Shown: positions 54,438-63,112 of the stretch, piece after piece
How the letters are laid out: each line of letters opens with the position of its first letter
Position numbering within the stretch: the first letter of the stretch is position 1
Source of the DNA: Pusillimonas sp. T2
GTDB lineage: Bacteria; Pseudomonadota; Gammaproteobacteria; Burkholderiales; Burkholderiaceae_B
Assembly (NCBI RefSeq): GCF_002236805.1
Contig: NZ_NIQA01000001.1
Coordinates: 310,001 to 374,000, forward strand
DNA: 64,000 nucleotides
Reading direction: 5' to 3'
Notes under the pieces: generated by a model
Seen by the model: the letters and a program-made list of their open reading frames with translations, nothing else
The model's database searches: none
What the model was told of the DNA's origin: nothing
Program-made: the position numbers and the translations under genes

Positions 54438-55979
54438 ATGAACAAACTCGCAAACTACCTTGAAGGTCGCTGGCAAGAAGGCGCCGGCGCTGGCAGCCCG
54501 GTGCTTGATCCGGTAACGGGCGACACCCTGGCCAGCGTCACCGCCGATGGTCTCGACATGGCCGCCGCCTACGCGTTTGCCCGCAACCAGGGCGGTGCCG
54601 CTCTGCGTGCCTTGTCTTATGCACAACGGGCCGAGCTTCTCGGGGCTATCGTCAAGGTCTTGCAAGCCAACCGCGACAAATACTTCGATATTTCGTTAAA
54701 AAACTCGGGCACCGTACAAAACGACAGTGCCGTCGATGTAGACGGCGGTATCTACACCCTGTCGTACTACGCCAAGTTGGGTAGCAAGTTGACTGCCGGC
54801 CAGCTAATGGCCGACGGCACTGCCGACGCACTGGCGCGCGACAACGCCTTTGCCACACAGCACATTCTGGTACCGGTGCGCGGTCTTGCCTTATTCATCA
54901 ACGCTTTTAATTTTCCGTCGTGGGGGCTCTGGGAAAAGGCCGCTGCCGCATTACTTTCGGGTGTGCCGGTAGTCATCAAGCCCGCCTCGGCCACCGCCTG
55001 GCTTACCCACGAAATGGTTAAAGACGTCATCGACGCCGGCATTTTACCGGCCGGCGCCCTCAGTATCGTATGCGGCCGCCCCGCCAATATGCTCGAAGCG
55101 CTTGATTCGCTCGACGTTGTCTCGTTCACCGGTTCTGCCGACACTGCCGCTTCGTTACGCAACCATCCTAAAATCAAACTCGAAGGCGTACGCTTCAATG
55201 CCGAAACCGACAGCGTCAACAGTGCGCTGCTGGGCCCCGACACCGACGACGACGCCATGGGGCTACTCGTGCGCGAAGTGGTGCGCGAACTCACCATCAA
55301 GTCGGGCCAAAAATGTACCGCGATCCGTCGTATTCTGGTACCCCAAGCCCGCTACGCTGCTGTCGCCGCTGCGTTGGCCGACAAACTCAAAGGCATTACC
55401 GTCGGCGACCCGCGCATCGAGGGTGTTCGCATGGGTAGCCTGGTCAGTACGGCGCAACGCGATGCCATTGTGGCCGGCATTCAAAAGTTCGAAACCTGCA
55501 GCGACATTATTTTCGACGGTCGCAAAGACATCAACATCCAGGCCGAAGGCAACCAACACGCCATTGTTCCCCCGGTCGTGTTCGGCACGCAAACCCCAGA
55601 CACCCATCCTTTGGTCCACGAAATGGAAGTCTTCGGCCCCGTTGCCACGCTCATGCCTTATCGCGATACCGACCACGCCTTGACGCTAGCCCGGCGCGGC
55701 ATGGGCTCGCTGGTTGCCTCGGTGTACAGCAACGACCCCGATTTCCTGGCCCAAGCCGCCATCGGCCTGGCCGAAAGCCACGGACGCGTTCACCTGATCA
55801 ACAACGATGTCGCCAAAGTCCACACCGGTCACGGTAACGTCATGCCGCAGTCAAACCACGGCGGCCCCGGGCGTGCAGGTGGCGGCGAAGAGTTAGGCGG
55901 GTTGCGCGCTTTGCGTTTCTACCATCGGCTTTCAGCCATTCAGGGCGCCCCCGGCGTACTCGAAAAAATCGTGAACTAA
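54438..55979 (+). CDS. boxD: 3,4-dehydroadipyl-CoA semialdehyde dehydrogenase BoxD
   Basis: 513 residues from the ATG at 54438 (MNKLANYLEGRWQEG); the open frame upstream is not conserved in appearance. Aldehyde dehydrogenase motifs: FINAFNFPSWGLWEKAAAALLSGVPVVIKPAS, SFTGSADTAASLR, the general-base Glu in RFNAETDSVN and the catalytic Cys in SGQKCTAIRRILVP. It resembles BoxD and PaaZ-type N-terminal domains. It oxidises the ring-opened semialdehyde with NADP to the acid. It is 71 nt upstream of bclA, with a hairpin in between. Confidence 0.92.
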   Translation: MNKLANYLEGRWQEGAGAGSPVLDPVTGDTLASVTADGLDMAAAYAFARNQGGAALRALSYAQRAELLGAIVKVLQANRDKYFDISLKNSGTVQNDSAVDVDGGIYTLSYYAKLGSKLTAGQLMADGTADALARDNAFATQHILVPVRGLALFINAFNFPSWGLWEKAAAALLSGVPVVIKPASATAWLTHEMVKDVIDAGILPAGALSIVCGRPANMLEALDSLDVVSFTGSADTAASLRNHPKIKLEGVRFNAETDSVNSALLGPDTDDDAMGLLVREVVRELTIKSGQKCTAIRRILVPQARYAAVAAALADKLKGITVGDPRIEGVRMGSLVSTAQRDAIVAGIQKFETCSDIIFDGRKDINIQAEGNQHAIVPPVVFGTQTPDTHPLVHEMEVFGPVATLMPYRDTDHALTLARRGMGSLVASVYSNDPDFLAQAAIGLAESHGRVHLINNDVAKVHTGHGNVMPQSNHGGPGRAGGGEELGGLRALRFYHRLSAIQGAPGVLEKIVN

Positions 55980-55988
55980 ACACCTGCC

Positions 55989-56024
55989 CCCGGCGTCACA
56001 TAAAAACATACACAAGACGCCGGG
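55989..56024 (+). promoter_or_regulatory. Hairpin between boxD and the benzoate-CoA ligase gene
   Basis: CCCGGCGTC and GACGCCGGG form a perfect 9-bp stem around an 18-nt AT-rich loop, without a T-run. It is a second intercistronic hairpin of the same kind as at 49413-49445, likely to affect mRNA processing or stability. Confidence 0.55.
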
Positions 56025-56050
56025 TACTGATTCATCCTGGAGACAAAACA

Positions 56051-57604
56051 ATGCAAGCCTGCCCTGCAGAACTGAATTACGCCCGCTACCTGACCGAGCT
56101 CAACCAGACTCGCGCCGATAAAACGGCTTATATCGACGACAACCGCCGCATGACGTACGGCGAGCTCGCGACTCGCGTCTCGACCTTCGCCGGGTTGCTT
56201 AAAAATCTGGGCATACGCCGGGAAGAGCGCATTCTGCTGGTTATGCACGACACCATCGACTGGCCCGTGGTGTTTTTAGGCGCAATGCACGGCGGTGTCG
56301 TTCCTGTCGCCGTTAATACGCTGCTTACGGCCGAAGACTACGCTTACATGCTCGAACACAGCCGGGCACAAGCCATCTTCACATCGCCTGCCCTGCTCGA
56401 CACCGTCCAAAAAGCGGTCAGCCAATCTAACAACGAAGTGCGCCACATTGTGGTGGCGGAAGGCGGCAATACATTGCCGGCAGGTATCGACAGCTTCGAG
56501 TCGCTCATGGATCGCGCCCCCCAGGCGCCTGCAGTCAACACCAAAGCCGACGAAATTGCGTTCTGGCTTTATTCGTCGGGCTCAACCGGCCAACCCAAAG
56601 GGGTCGTCCACTGCCACGCCAACTTATGGCACACGGCCGAGCTTTATGGCAAACCCGTACTGGGCCTGAAAGAAGACGACATCGTTTTTTCGGCGGCCAA
56701 GCTGTTTTTTGCCTATGGGCTCGGCAACGGTTTGACATTCCCGTTGTCGGTCGGCGCCACAGTCGTACTAATGGGCGAACGCCCCACCCCCGACGCTGTT
56801 TTCAAACGCCTGACTCAACACAAACCTACTGTTTTTTACGGTGTACCCACGCTTTACGCCAGCATGCTCGCATCGCCCAACCTGCCCGCCCGTGCCGACG
56901 TCAACCTGCGCGTCTGTGCGTCGGCCGGCGAAGCGCTACCCAAAGACCTGGGCGACCGTTTTACCCGGCACTTTGGATGCCATATCCTCGACGGGATTGG
57001 TTCCACCGAAATGCTGCACATTTTCATTTCGAACCAGACAGGCGACGTACGCTACGGTACGACAGGCAAACCCGTGCCGGGCTACGAAATTGAATTGCGC
57101 GACGACCACGGCAAGGCAGTCCCGGCCGGCACCATAGGCGACCTTTACATCAAGGGTCCCAGCGCCGCCATTATGTACTGGAACAATCGGGCCAAAACCC
57201 GCGAAACCATGCTGGGCGACTGGCTGAAAAGCGGCGACAAGTACATTTGCGACGCCGAAGGCTATTACACCTATGCAGGTCGCAGCGACGACATGATCAA
57301 AGTCAGCGGGCAGTATGTTTCACCCGTCGAAGTTGAAAACGTGCTGATCGAACATGAGTCGGTACTCGAGGCTGCCGTCATTGGGGTTACCGACGACCAA
57401 GGCCTGGTTAAAACAACGGCTTACGTCGTACTGCGCGAAGGGAAAACGGCTGATGGCGGTATCGAAACCGAGCTGCAGGCCTATGTTAAATCGCAACTGG
57501 CCCCGTTCAAATATCCGCGTACCATTCATTTTGTCAACGAGCTGCCCAAAACGGCCACCGGCAAAATCCAGCGTTTCCGTCTGCGTCAGCGCCAGGAGCA
57601 ATAA
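56051..57604 (+). CDS. bclA: Benzoate-CoA ligase
   Basis: 517 residues. AMP-forming ligase motifs: FWLYSSGSTGQPKGVVHCHANL (phosphate-binding loop), FSAAKLFFAYGLGNGLTFPLSVGATVVLMGERPTPDAVF, DGIGSTEMLHIFISN, GDKYICDAEGYYTYAGRSDDMIKVSGQYVSPVEVE, and the catalytic Lys in LPKTATGKIQRFRLR. The pattern DGIGSTEMLHIFISN is typical of benzoate-CoA ligases (BclA/BadA). It makes benzoyl-CoA from benzoate, CoA and ATP, the first step of the box pathway. The hydrolase gene follows after 3 nt. Confidence 0.94.
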   Translation: MQACPAELNYARYLTELNQTRADKTAYIDDNRRMTYGELATRVSTFAGLLKNLGIRREERILLVMHDTIDWPVVFLGAMHGGVVPVAVNTLLTAEDYAYMLEHSRAQAIFTSPALLDTVQKAVSQSNNEVRHIVVAEGGNTLPAGIDSFESLMDRAPQAPAVNTKADEIAFWLYSSGSTGQPKGVVHCHANLWHTAELYGKPVLGLKEDDIVFSAAKLFFAYGLGNGLTFPLSVGATVVLMGERPTPDAVFKRLTQHKPTVFYGVPTLYASMLASPNLPARADVNLRVCASAGEALPKDLGDRFTRHFGCHILDGIGSTEMLHIFISNQTGDVRYGTTGKPVPGYEIELRDDHGKAVPAGTIGDLYIKGPSAAIMYWNNRAKTRETMLGDWLKSGDKYICDAEGYYTYAGRSDDMIKVSGQYVSPVEVENVLIEHESVLEAAVIGVTDDQGLVKTTAYVVLREGKTADGGIETELQAYVKSQLAPFKYPRTIHFVNELPKTATGKIQRFRLRQRQEQ

Positions 57605-57607
57605 GAT

Positions 57608-58438
57608 ATGCAGGGCTCGCTGAATGCGGTTGACCGTATGGTGAACATTACGGCGCAAGGCCGCGACTACGCTATCGAATGCAGGCTGTTGTCGCCCGAA
57701 AAAACCGACAAAGACCTCATCGTTTTCTTGCACGAAGGGTTGGGCTCGGTAGCCCTGTGGCGCGACTGGCCCGAACAGCTTTGCGCGCTGGCCAACTGCC
57801 GAGGTCTGGTGTTTTCGCGTTATGGCTATGGTCAAAGCACACCTCGGCCAGCCGACGAAAAATGGCCGGTCAGCTACATGCACACCCAAGCCGAACATTT
57901 CCTGCCTGCCGTACTTGCCGCGCTCGGGCTTGATAACGAAAAACCCGTTTTTTATGGTCATAGCGACGGGGGCTCGATTGCGCTGTTGTATGCGGCCATG
58001 TACCCCGAACGCACTAAAGCCATTGCAGTGGCAGCGCCGCATATTTTTGTCGAAGACATAACCATCGCCAGCATCGAAAAGGCGCGCGAAGCCTACTTAC
58101 ACACCGATTTGCCACAAAAGTTTGCGCGCTATCACCAAAACCCCGACCTGACATTCTGGGCCTGGAACGATATCTGGCTCAACCCCGAGTTCAAATTCTG
58201 GAATATTGAAAAGTATTTGCCCGATATCCGTTGCCCGGTTTTGGCCATTCAGGGCAAGGACGACGAATACGGCACACTCGATCAAATCCAAGGGATTCAC
58301 CGGGTAGTCAGTAATACCAAACTCTGTATCATTGACGACTGCCGTCATTCGCCGCACAAAGACCAGCCAGAACAACTCAATGCGGCACTGATCAATTTCA
58401 TAACAAACCTGAACCCGATTCAGGCCGATAACAAATAA
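57608..58438 (+). CDS. Alpha/beta hydrolase of the benzoate operon
   Basis: 276 residues. Fold motifs: LIVFLHEGLGSVALWRDWPEQL (HEG-type oxyanion strand), VFSRYGYGQS, nucleophile PVFYGHSDGGSIALLYA with serine in GHSDGG, acid in LAIQGKDDEYGT and histidine in DDCRHSPHKDQP. Such genes often accompany bclA in betaproteobacterial box clusters. Candidate roles are a thioesterase that recycles CoA from dead-end acyl-CoA or a lactone hydrolase; the sequence does not decide. It is 3 nt after bclA. Confidence 0.85.
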   Translation: MQGSLNAVDRMVNITAQGRDYAIECRLLSPEKTDKDLIVFLHEGLGSVALWRDWPEQLCALANCRGLVFSRYGYGQSTPRPADEKWPVSYMHTQAEHFLPAVLAALGLDNEKPVFYGHSDGGSIALLYAAMYPERTKAIAVAAPHIFVEDITIASIEKAREAYLHTDLPQKFARYHQNPDLTFWAWNDIWLNPEFKFWNIEKYLPDIRCPVLAIQGKDDEYGTLDQIQGIHRVVSNTKLCIIDDCRHSPHKDQPEQLNAALINFITNLNPIQADNK

Positions 58439-58462
58439 CAATTAACCCGCAGGGTTCTTTCT

Positions 58463-58476
58463 ACGCGTTAACGCGT
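58463..58476. promoter_or_regulatory. Perfect palindrome upstream of the transporter genes
   Basis: ACGCGTTAACGCGT is a perfect 14-nt palindrome 42 nt before the binding-protein start. It could be an operator for a dimeric regulator, or a hairpin in the mRNA. No matching site was seen elsewhere in the window. Confidence 0.4.
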
Positions 58477-58517
58477 TTCCAGCAGTACCTTTATTGACAA
58501 CACCAAGGAGTAGACAA

Positions 58518-59678
58518 ATGAAGAAAGTATTGACAGGTACCGCCCTCGCCGTCGCGATGGCTTTTGGCGCAGGTGCTGCATCCGCCGAAGTCAAGGTCGG
58601 CTTCATGCTGCCCTACAGCGGCACCTATGCGCAATTAGGCGAGGCCATCGAAAACGGCTTCAAACTTTATGTTCAAGAACAAGGCGGCAAACTTGCCGGC
58701 CAGGAAATCACCTACTTCCGTGTTGATGACGAGTCCAACCCGTCCAAGGGCCCCGATAACGCCAACCGCCTGATCAAGCGCGACCAGGTCGACATTCTGG
58801 TCGGCACAGTGCACTCGGGCGTGGCCATGGCGCTGGCTAAGGCCGCCACCGATTCCGACACCACCCTGATCATCCCCAACGCGGGTGCAGGCGCCATCAC
58901 CGGCCCCCTGTGCAGCAAAAACGTATTCCGTTCGTCGTTCTCCAACTGGCAACCGGGCTACGCCATGGGCGCCGCTGCAGCCGAAAAAGGCCACAAAAAT
59001 GCGGTCACTATTTCCTGGAACTACGCTGCAGGTAAAGAGTCCACCGATGGCTTCAAAGAATCTTTTGAAAAAGCCGGTGGCAAAGTCGTCAAACACCTGA
59101 CACTGCCTTTCCCTCAGGTTGAATTCCAGCCCCTGCTGACTGAAATCGCGGCCACCAAGCCCGATGTCGTCTACACCTTCTTTGCGGGTGGTGGTGCCGT
59201 CAAATTCGTACAAGACTACGCCGCAGCTGGCTTGGGCAAAGATATCGAACTGGTCGGCGCCGGCTTCCTGACCGACGGCACCCTAAAAGCTCAGGGAGAA
59301 TCGGCACAAGGTCTGCTGACGGCGTTGCACTACGCCGACGGCCTGAACACAGAACGCGACAACGCCTTCCGCGAAAGCTACAAAAAGAACTTCCCCAAGC
59401 TGCCGCCTGACGTTTATGCCGTTCAGGGCTACGACGCCGCGCAAATGCTCGACGCCGGCCTGAAAGCCGTCGGTGGCGACGTTGCCAAAAAAGACCAGAT
59501 GCGCGATGCCATCCGCAACGCTACCATCGACAGCCCTCGCGGCAAATTCACGCTGTCCAAGTCGGGTAACCCTGTGCAAGACATGTACTTGCGCGAAGTT
59601 AAAGGCGAAGACAACGTACCTGTGAAGGTTGCAGTAAAAGCGCTGGCCGATCCGTCGGTTGGCTGCAAAATGAACTAA
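58518..59678 (+). CDS. ABC transporter substrate-binding protein, branched-chain type
   Basis: 386 residues from the ATG at 58518, with AAGGAG upstream. Signal peptide at residues 1-23 (GTALAVAMAFGAGAASAE). The periplasmic Leu/Ile/Val-type fold follows: VKVGFMLPYSGTYAQLGEAIENGFKLYVQEQGG, DDESNPSKGPDNANRLI, VGTVHSGVAMALAKAA and CSKNVFRSSFSNWQPGYAMGAA. Members placed in benzoate clusters bind aromatic acids rather than amino acids, so benzoate or a relative is the likely ligand; this is inference from context. Confidence 0.92.
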   Translation: MKKVLTGTALAVAMAFGAGAASAEVKVGFMLPYSGTYAQLGEAIENGFKLYVQEQGGKLAGQEITYFRVDDESNPSKGPDNANRLIKRDQVDILVGTVHSGVAMALAKAATDSDTTLIIPNAGAGAITGPLCSKNVFRSSFSNWQPGYAMGAAAAEKGHKNAVTISWNYAAGKESTDGFKESFEKAGGKVVKHLTLPFPQVEFQPLLTEIAATKPDVVYTFFAGGGAVKFVQDYAAAGLGKDIELVGAGFLTDGTLKAQGESAQGLLTALHYADGLNTERDNAFRESYKKNFPKLPPDVYAVQGYDAAQMLDAGLKAVGGDVAKKDQMRDAIRNATIDSPRGKFTLSKSGNPVQDMYLREVKGEDNVPVKVAVKALADPSVGCKMN

Positions 59679-59703
59679 TAACAATAAATCAGTAGGAGGC
59701 CAC

Positions 59704-60585
59704 GTGGACCCGGTCATATTTTTAATTCAGTGTCTTAACGCCATACAGTACGGGTTGTTGCTGTTCCTGGTTGCCAGCGGGCTTACGCTCATTTTCGGCA
59801 TCATGGGCATCATCAACCTGGCGCATGGCAGTTTCTATATGATCGGGGCCTACATGGCCTTCGCCCTCGAGCCCCTTGTGGCTCAGTATTTGGGCGGGGG
59901 CTTTGTAACCACCCTTGTGGCTTGCATTTTTCTGGCCGCCATACTGGGCTACTTTCTAGAATGGGCGTTTTACAGTTACCTGTACACCCGCGAGCACCTG
60001 CAACAGGTCCTCATGACATACGGCCTGATTCTCGTTTTCGAAGAACTGCGCAGCATCATCATCGACAACGACGTTCACGGTGTATCACCGCCCGACTGGC
60101 TCAGCGGCACTATTGCGCTTAGCGACGTCATGACCTATCCCACTTACCGCCTTTTCATCTCGGCCGTATGTATTGTGGTTGCCCTGCTTATGTACTGGCT
60201 GCTGGCCCGCACCCGCCTGGGCATGATGATCCGCGCCGGCGCCAGCAACCGTGAAATGATCAATTCGCTGGGTATCGACATCAACCGTTTGTTCCGTATT
60301 GTTTTCGCTCTAGGGGTTGCCCTGGCCGCGCTGGCCGGCGCCATTGCCGCACCCGTTTCATCGGTATATCCGGGCATGGGTAATGCCATTCTTATTATTT
60401 GCTTCGTCGTGGTCGTTATCGGCGGCATCGGGTCAATCAAGGGGGCTTTTGTTGCCGCCATGCTAATTGGCTTTGTCGACACCTTCGGTCAAGTTCTGTT
60501 CCCGCAAGCCGCTGGGGTTCTGGTCTATCTCATGATGGCCGCCATTCTGTTATTCAAGCCCGAGGGGCTGTTCAAGCAAGGCTAA
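59704..60585 (+). CDS. ABC transporter permease, LivH type
   Basis: 293 residues from a GTG at 59704 with a perfect AGGAGG 4 nt upstream. About eight helices; the LivH core is FGIMGIINLAHGSFYMIGAYMAF, REHLQQVLMTYGLILVFEELRSIIIDN, and the EAA-like loop GASNREMINSLGIDINRLFRIVFALGVALAALAG. It forms half of the inner-membrane channel. It lies 25 nt after the binding-protein gene. Confidence 0.93.
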   Translation: MDPVIFLIQCLNAIQYGLLLFLVASGLTLIFGIMGIINLAHGSFYMIGAYMAFALEPLVAQYLGGGFVTTLVACIFLAAILGYFLEWAFYSYLYTREHLQQVLMTYGLILVFEELRSIIIDNDVHGVSPPDWLSGTIALSDVMTYPTYRLFISAVCIVVALLMYWLLARTRLGMMIRAGASNREMINSLGIDINRLFRIVFALGVALAALAGAIAAPVSSVYPGMGNAILIICFVVVVIGGIGSIKGAFVAAMLIGFVDTFGQVLFPQAAGVLVYLMMAAILLFKPEGLFKQG

Positions 60586-60591
60586 CGACGT

Positions 60592-61587
60592 ATGCAATCC
60601 TCATTTCGTACCCTTCTGGTGCCAGTTCTGGTCATCATCACGGCCTTGTTGCCCATGGTCACCGCCGACTACTACACCGCTCTGATCATCAAGATCATGA
60701 TTTATTCCCTGTTTGCGCTAAGCCTTCAACTACTGGTGGGCTGCACGGGGCTGGTCAGCTTGGGGCATTCGGCATTTTTCGGCATCTCGGCGTATGCGGT
60801 CACCCTGCTGTCGCCCGAGTACGCGTCGGGCAACATGCTGTGGGTTATCCCCGCCGCCATTCTGTGTGCCATGGCTTATGCCGTTATTACCGGCGCACTC
60901 GCCCTGCGCACCAAAGGCATTTACTTCATCATGGTGACGCTGGCCTTCGCGCAAATGGCTTACTACGTCTTCCACGACACCAAACTAGGTGGCGGCAGCG
61001 ACGGCATCTACCTGTACGTACGCCCCGAGCTTCGCATTGGCGACTGGGTCATTCTTAATATCGACAACAGCTATACCTTCTATCTGTTCACCCTGGCTTG
61101 CCTGCTGTTTACCTGGGGCTTTCTGACCATGCTGATGCGCTCGCGCTTTGGCGCTGCGCTCACCGGCATTCACGTCAACGAACAGCGCATGCGCGCCGCC
61201 GGCTTCTCTACGTTTGGCTACAAACTTACCGCCTATGTCATAGCCGCCGCATTCGGAGGGCTAGCCGGCCTGCTGTATGCCGTCAAAGATGGCTACGTTA
61301 ATCCCGAACTACTCGCCTGGGAGCAGTCCGGCCTGGTGCTGCTTATGGTTATCTTGGGGGGCATGGGTCGCCTTTGGGGCGCCGTTATTGGGGCTATCGG
61401 CCTTATTTTGTTGCAAGAGGTCTTTCAGTCCGAGGCTATCTTCGGGTCGTTTGCCATCCACTGGCACTTAACGTTTGGTCTGGCCATTATCGCGCTCGTT
61501 GCCTTCATGCCTAAAGGTCTTATTGGGCTGCCCGAGCAACTTCGCGCCCGCCGCAATCGTTCCACCGCACCGGCAACGGCCAAGTAA
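60592..61587 (+). CDS. ABC transporter permease, LivM type
   Basis: 331 residues. LivM features: LQLLVGCTGLVSLGHSAFFGISAYAVTLL, LALRTKGIYFIMVTLAFAQMAYYVFHDTKLGGGSDGIYLYV, and the cytoplasmic loop GIHVNEQRMRAAGFSTFGYKLTAYVIAAAFGGLAGLLYAV. It is the other half of the channel. The start follows the LivH-type stop by 6 nt. Confidence 0.93.
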   Translation: MQSSFRTLLVPVLVIITALLPMVTADYYTALIIKIMIYSLFALSLQLLVGCTGLVSLGHSAFFGISAYAVTLLSPEYASGNMLWVIPAAILCAMAYAVITGALALRTKGIYFIMVTLAFAQMAYYVFHDTKLGGGSDGIYLYVRPELRIGDWVILNIDNSYTFYLFTLACLLFTWGFLTMLMRSRFGAALTGIHVNEQRMRAAGFSTFGYKLTAYVIAAAFGGLAGLLYAVKDGYVNPELLAWEQSGLVLLMVILGGMGRLWGAVIGAIGLILLQEVFQSEAIFGSFAIHWHLTFGLAIIALVAFMPKGLIGLPEQLRARRNRSTAPATAK

Positions 61588-61598
61588 AGGTATTACGC

Positions 61599-62348
61599 AT
61601 GTCTAAAACACTCTTATCGGCCAAGAACATCACACGCCGCTTCGGTGGGCTGGTGGCCATCGACCGCGTTTCAGTCGACCTTAACCAGGGGTCTGTACAC
61701 GCCGTCATTGGCACTAATGGCGCAGGCAAATCAACACTGGTCAGCGTCCTGTCTGGCGAAATCCCGCCCAACGAGGGCAACATTACTATGCTCGACAAAG
61801 ACATCACCCGCTGGCCGCAGCCCGACCGCGCCCGGGCAGGCCTGGGTCGCAGCTATCAACGCACCACTATTTTTCCATCGCTCAGCGTGCACGAAAACTG
61901 CCGTATTTCGGCCCAGTCGAACCATCAAAAATTTTGGAGCTGGGCCTTCCCGGCCAGCAAGTGCACTTACAGTAACGAAGCCGCCGACCGCGCTCTAGAG
62001 CTGGCCGGGCTGGCCAAGTTCGCCGACCGGCCAGCCGGGTTGCTCTCGCACGGCGGCAAGCGCCAGCTCGAAATCGCCATGTGCCTGGCCACTCACCCCA
62101 AAGTCCTGTTGCTCGACGAGCCGCTGGCGGGCATGGGCGCCGAAGAAACCGACCGCATGCTGAACTTGCTCGACTCCCTTAAGAAAGAGCACGCCATTTT
62201 GCTGGTCGAACACGACATGGACGCCGTTTTCCGTATTTCCGACGAGATCACGGTCATGGTTAACGGCTGTGTCATTGCGCATGGCGACCCCGAATCCATC
62301 CGGCACAACCCCGACGTACAAACCGCATACCTGGGAGAAGAAGAATGA
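61599..62348 (+). CDS. ABC transporter ATP-binding protein, LivG type
   Basis: 249 residues. Walker A VIGTNGAGKSTLVSVLSG, Q-loop YQRTTIFPSLSV, signature LLSHGGKRQLEIAMCLA (a SHGG variant of LSGGQ seen in LivG), Walker B VLLLDEPLAGMGAEETD and switch His in LLVEHDMDAVF. It drives uptake with the LivF-type partner. The stop overlaps the next start by 4 nt. Confidence 0.94.
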   Translation: MSKTLLSAKNITRRFGGLVAIDRVSVDLNQGSVHAVIGTNGAGKSTLVSVLSGEIPPNEGNITMLDKDITRWPQPDRARAGLGRSYQRTTIFPSLSVHENCRISAQSNHQKFWSWAFPASKCTYSNEAADRALELAGLAKFADRPAGLLSHGGKRQLEIAMCLATHPKVLLLDEPLAGMGAEETDRMLNLLDSLKKEHAILLVEHDMDAVFRISDEITVMVNGCVIAHGDPESIRHNPDVQTAYLGEEE

Positions 62349-63055
62349 CCGTCCTGATCGACGCCCAGGGCATCAATACCCACTACGGTGAAAGCCACAT
62401 CCTGTTCGACGTGAACTTGCAAATCAATGCAGGCGAGTCTATCGGATTGCTGGGCCGTAACGGCATGGGCAAGACCACACTAATCCGCACCCTCATGGGT
62501 CATATCCGGCCCACAGCGGGCAGCATTAAAATTCGAGGTGCCGACCACACCCGATCAGAACCGCACCAAGTGGCCCGTCAGGGTATTGCCTACGTACCCG
62601 AAGGGCGCGGTATTTTCCCCAACCTAGACGTGCGCGAAAACCTGCTGGTAGCCGCCCGCCCCGGGTTTAATGGCCGCAACGACTGGACATACGAACGGGT
62701 GCTGGAGACCTTCCCTCGTCTGACCGAGCGCCTGCAACATGGTGGTCAACAGTTGTCCGGGGGTGAGCAGCAAATGCTGGCTATCGGTCGCGCCCTGATG
62801 ACCAACCCCGACATCCTGATTCTTGATGAAGCCACCGAAGGTCTGGCGCCGCTGATCATCGCCGAAATCTGGCGCATTATCGGCACCATTCGAGACACCG
62901 GCGTAGCCACGCTAATTGTCGACCGCAACTATCGCAAGGTACTGGCCAACACTGACCGTTGCGTCGTACTTGAAAAAGGCGTGGTAGTCGAAGAAAAAGA
63001 AAGCGCCACGTTGATTAACCAACCCGACCTGCTGACGCGGTATCTGGGCGTTTAA
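62345..63055 (+). CDS. ABC transporter ATP-binding protein, LivF type
   Basis: 236 residues. Walker A LLGRNGMGKTTLIRTLMG, VPEGRGIFPNLDVRENL, signature QLSGGEQQMLAIGRALM, Walker B ILILDEATEGLAPLIIAE. The usual switch histidine reads VDRNYRKVLANTD, with Arg-Asn in place of the common Glu-Gln-Asn, as in some LivF proteins. It is the last gene of the plus-strand arm; no clear terminator follows within 57 nt. Confidence 0.93.
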   Translation: MTVLIDAQGINTHYGESHILFDVNLQINAGESIGLLGRNGMGKTTLIRTLMGHIRPTAGSIKIRGADHTRSEPHQVARQGIAYVPEGRGIFPNLDVRENLLVAARPGFNGRNDWTYERVLETFPRLTERLQHGGQQLSGGEQQMLAIGRALMTNPDILILDEATEGLAPLIIAEIWRIIGTIRDTGVATLIVDRNYRKVLANTDRCVVLEKGVVVEEKESATLINQPDLLTRYLGV

Positions 63056-63112
63056 ACGTCTGGGTCAACACGGCGGGGGTACATCTCACCGCCATCTAAA
63101 TGATATCGGGCG

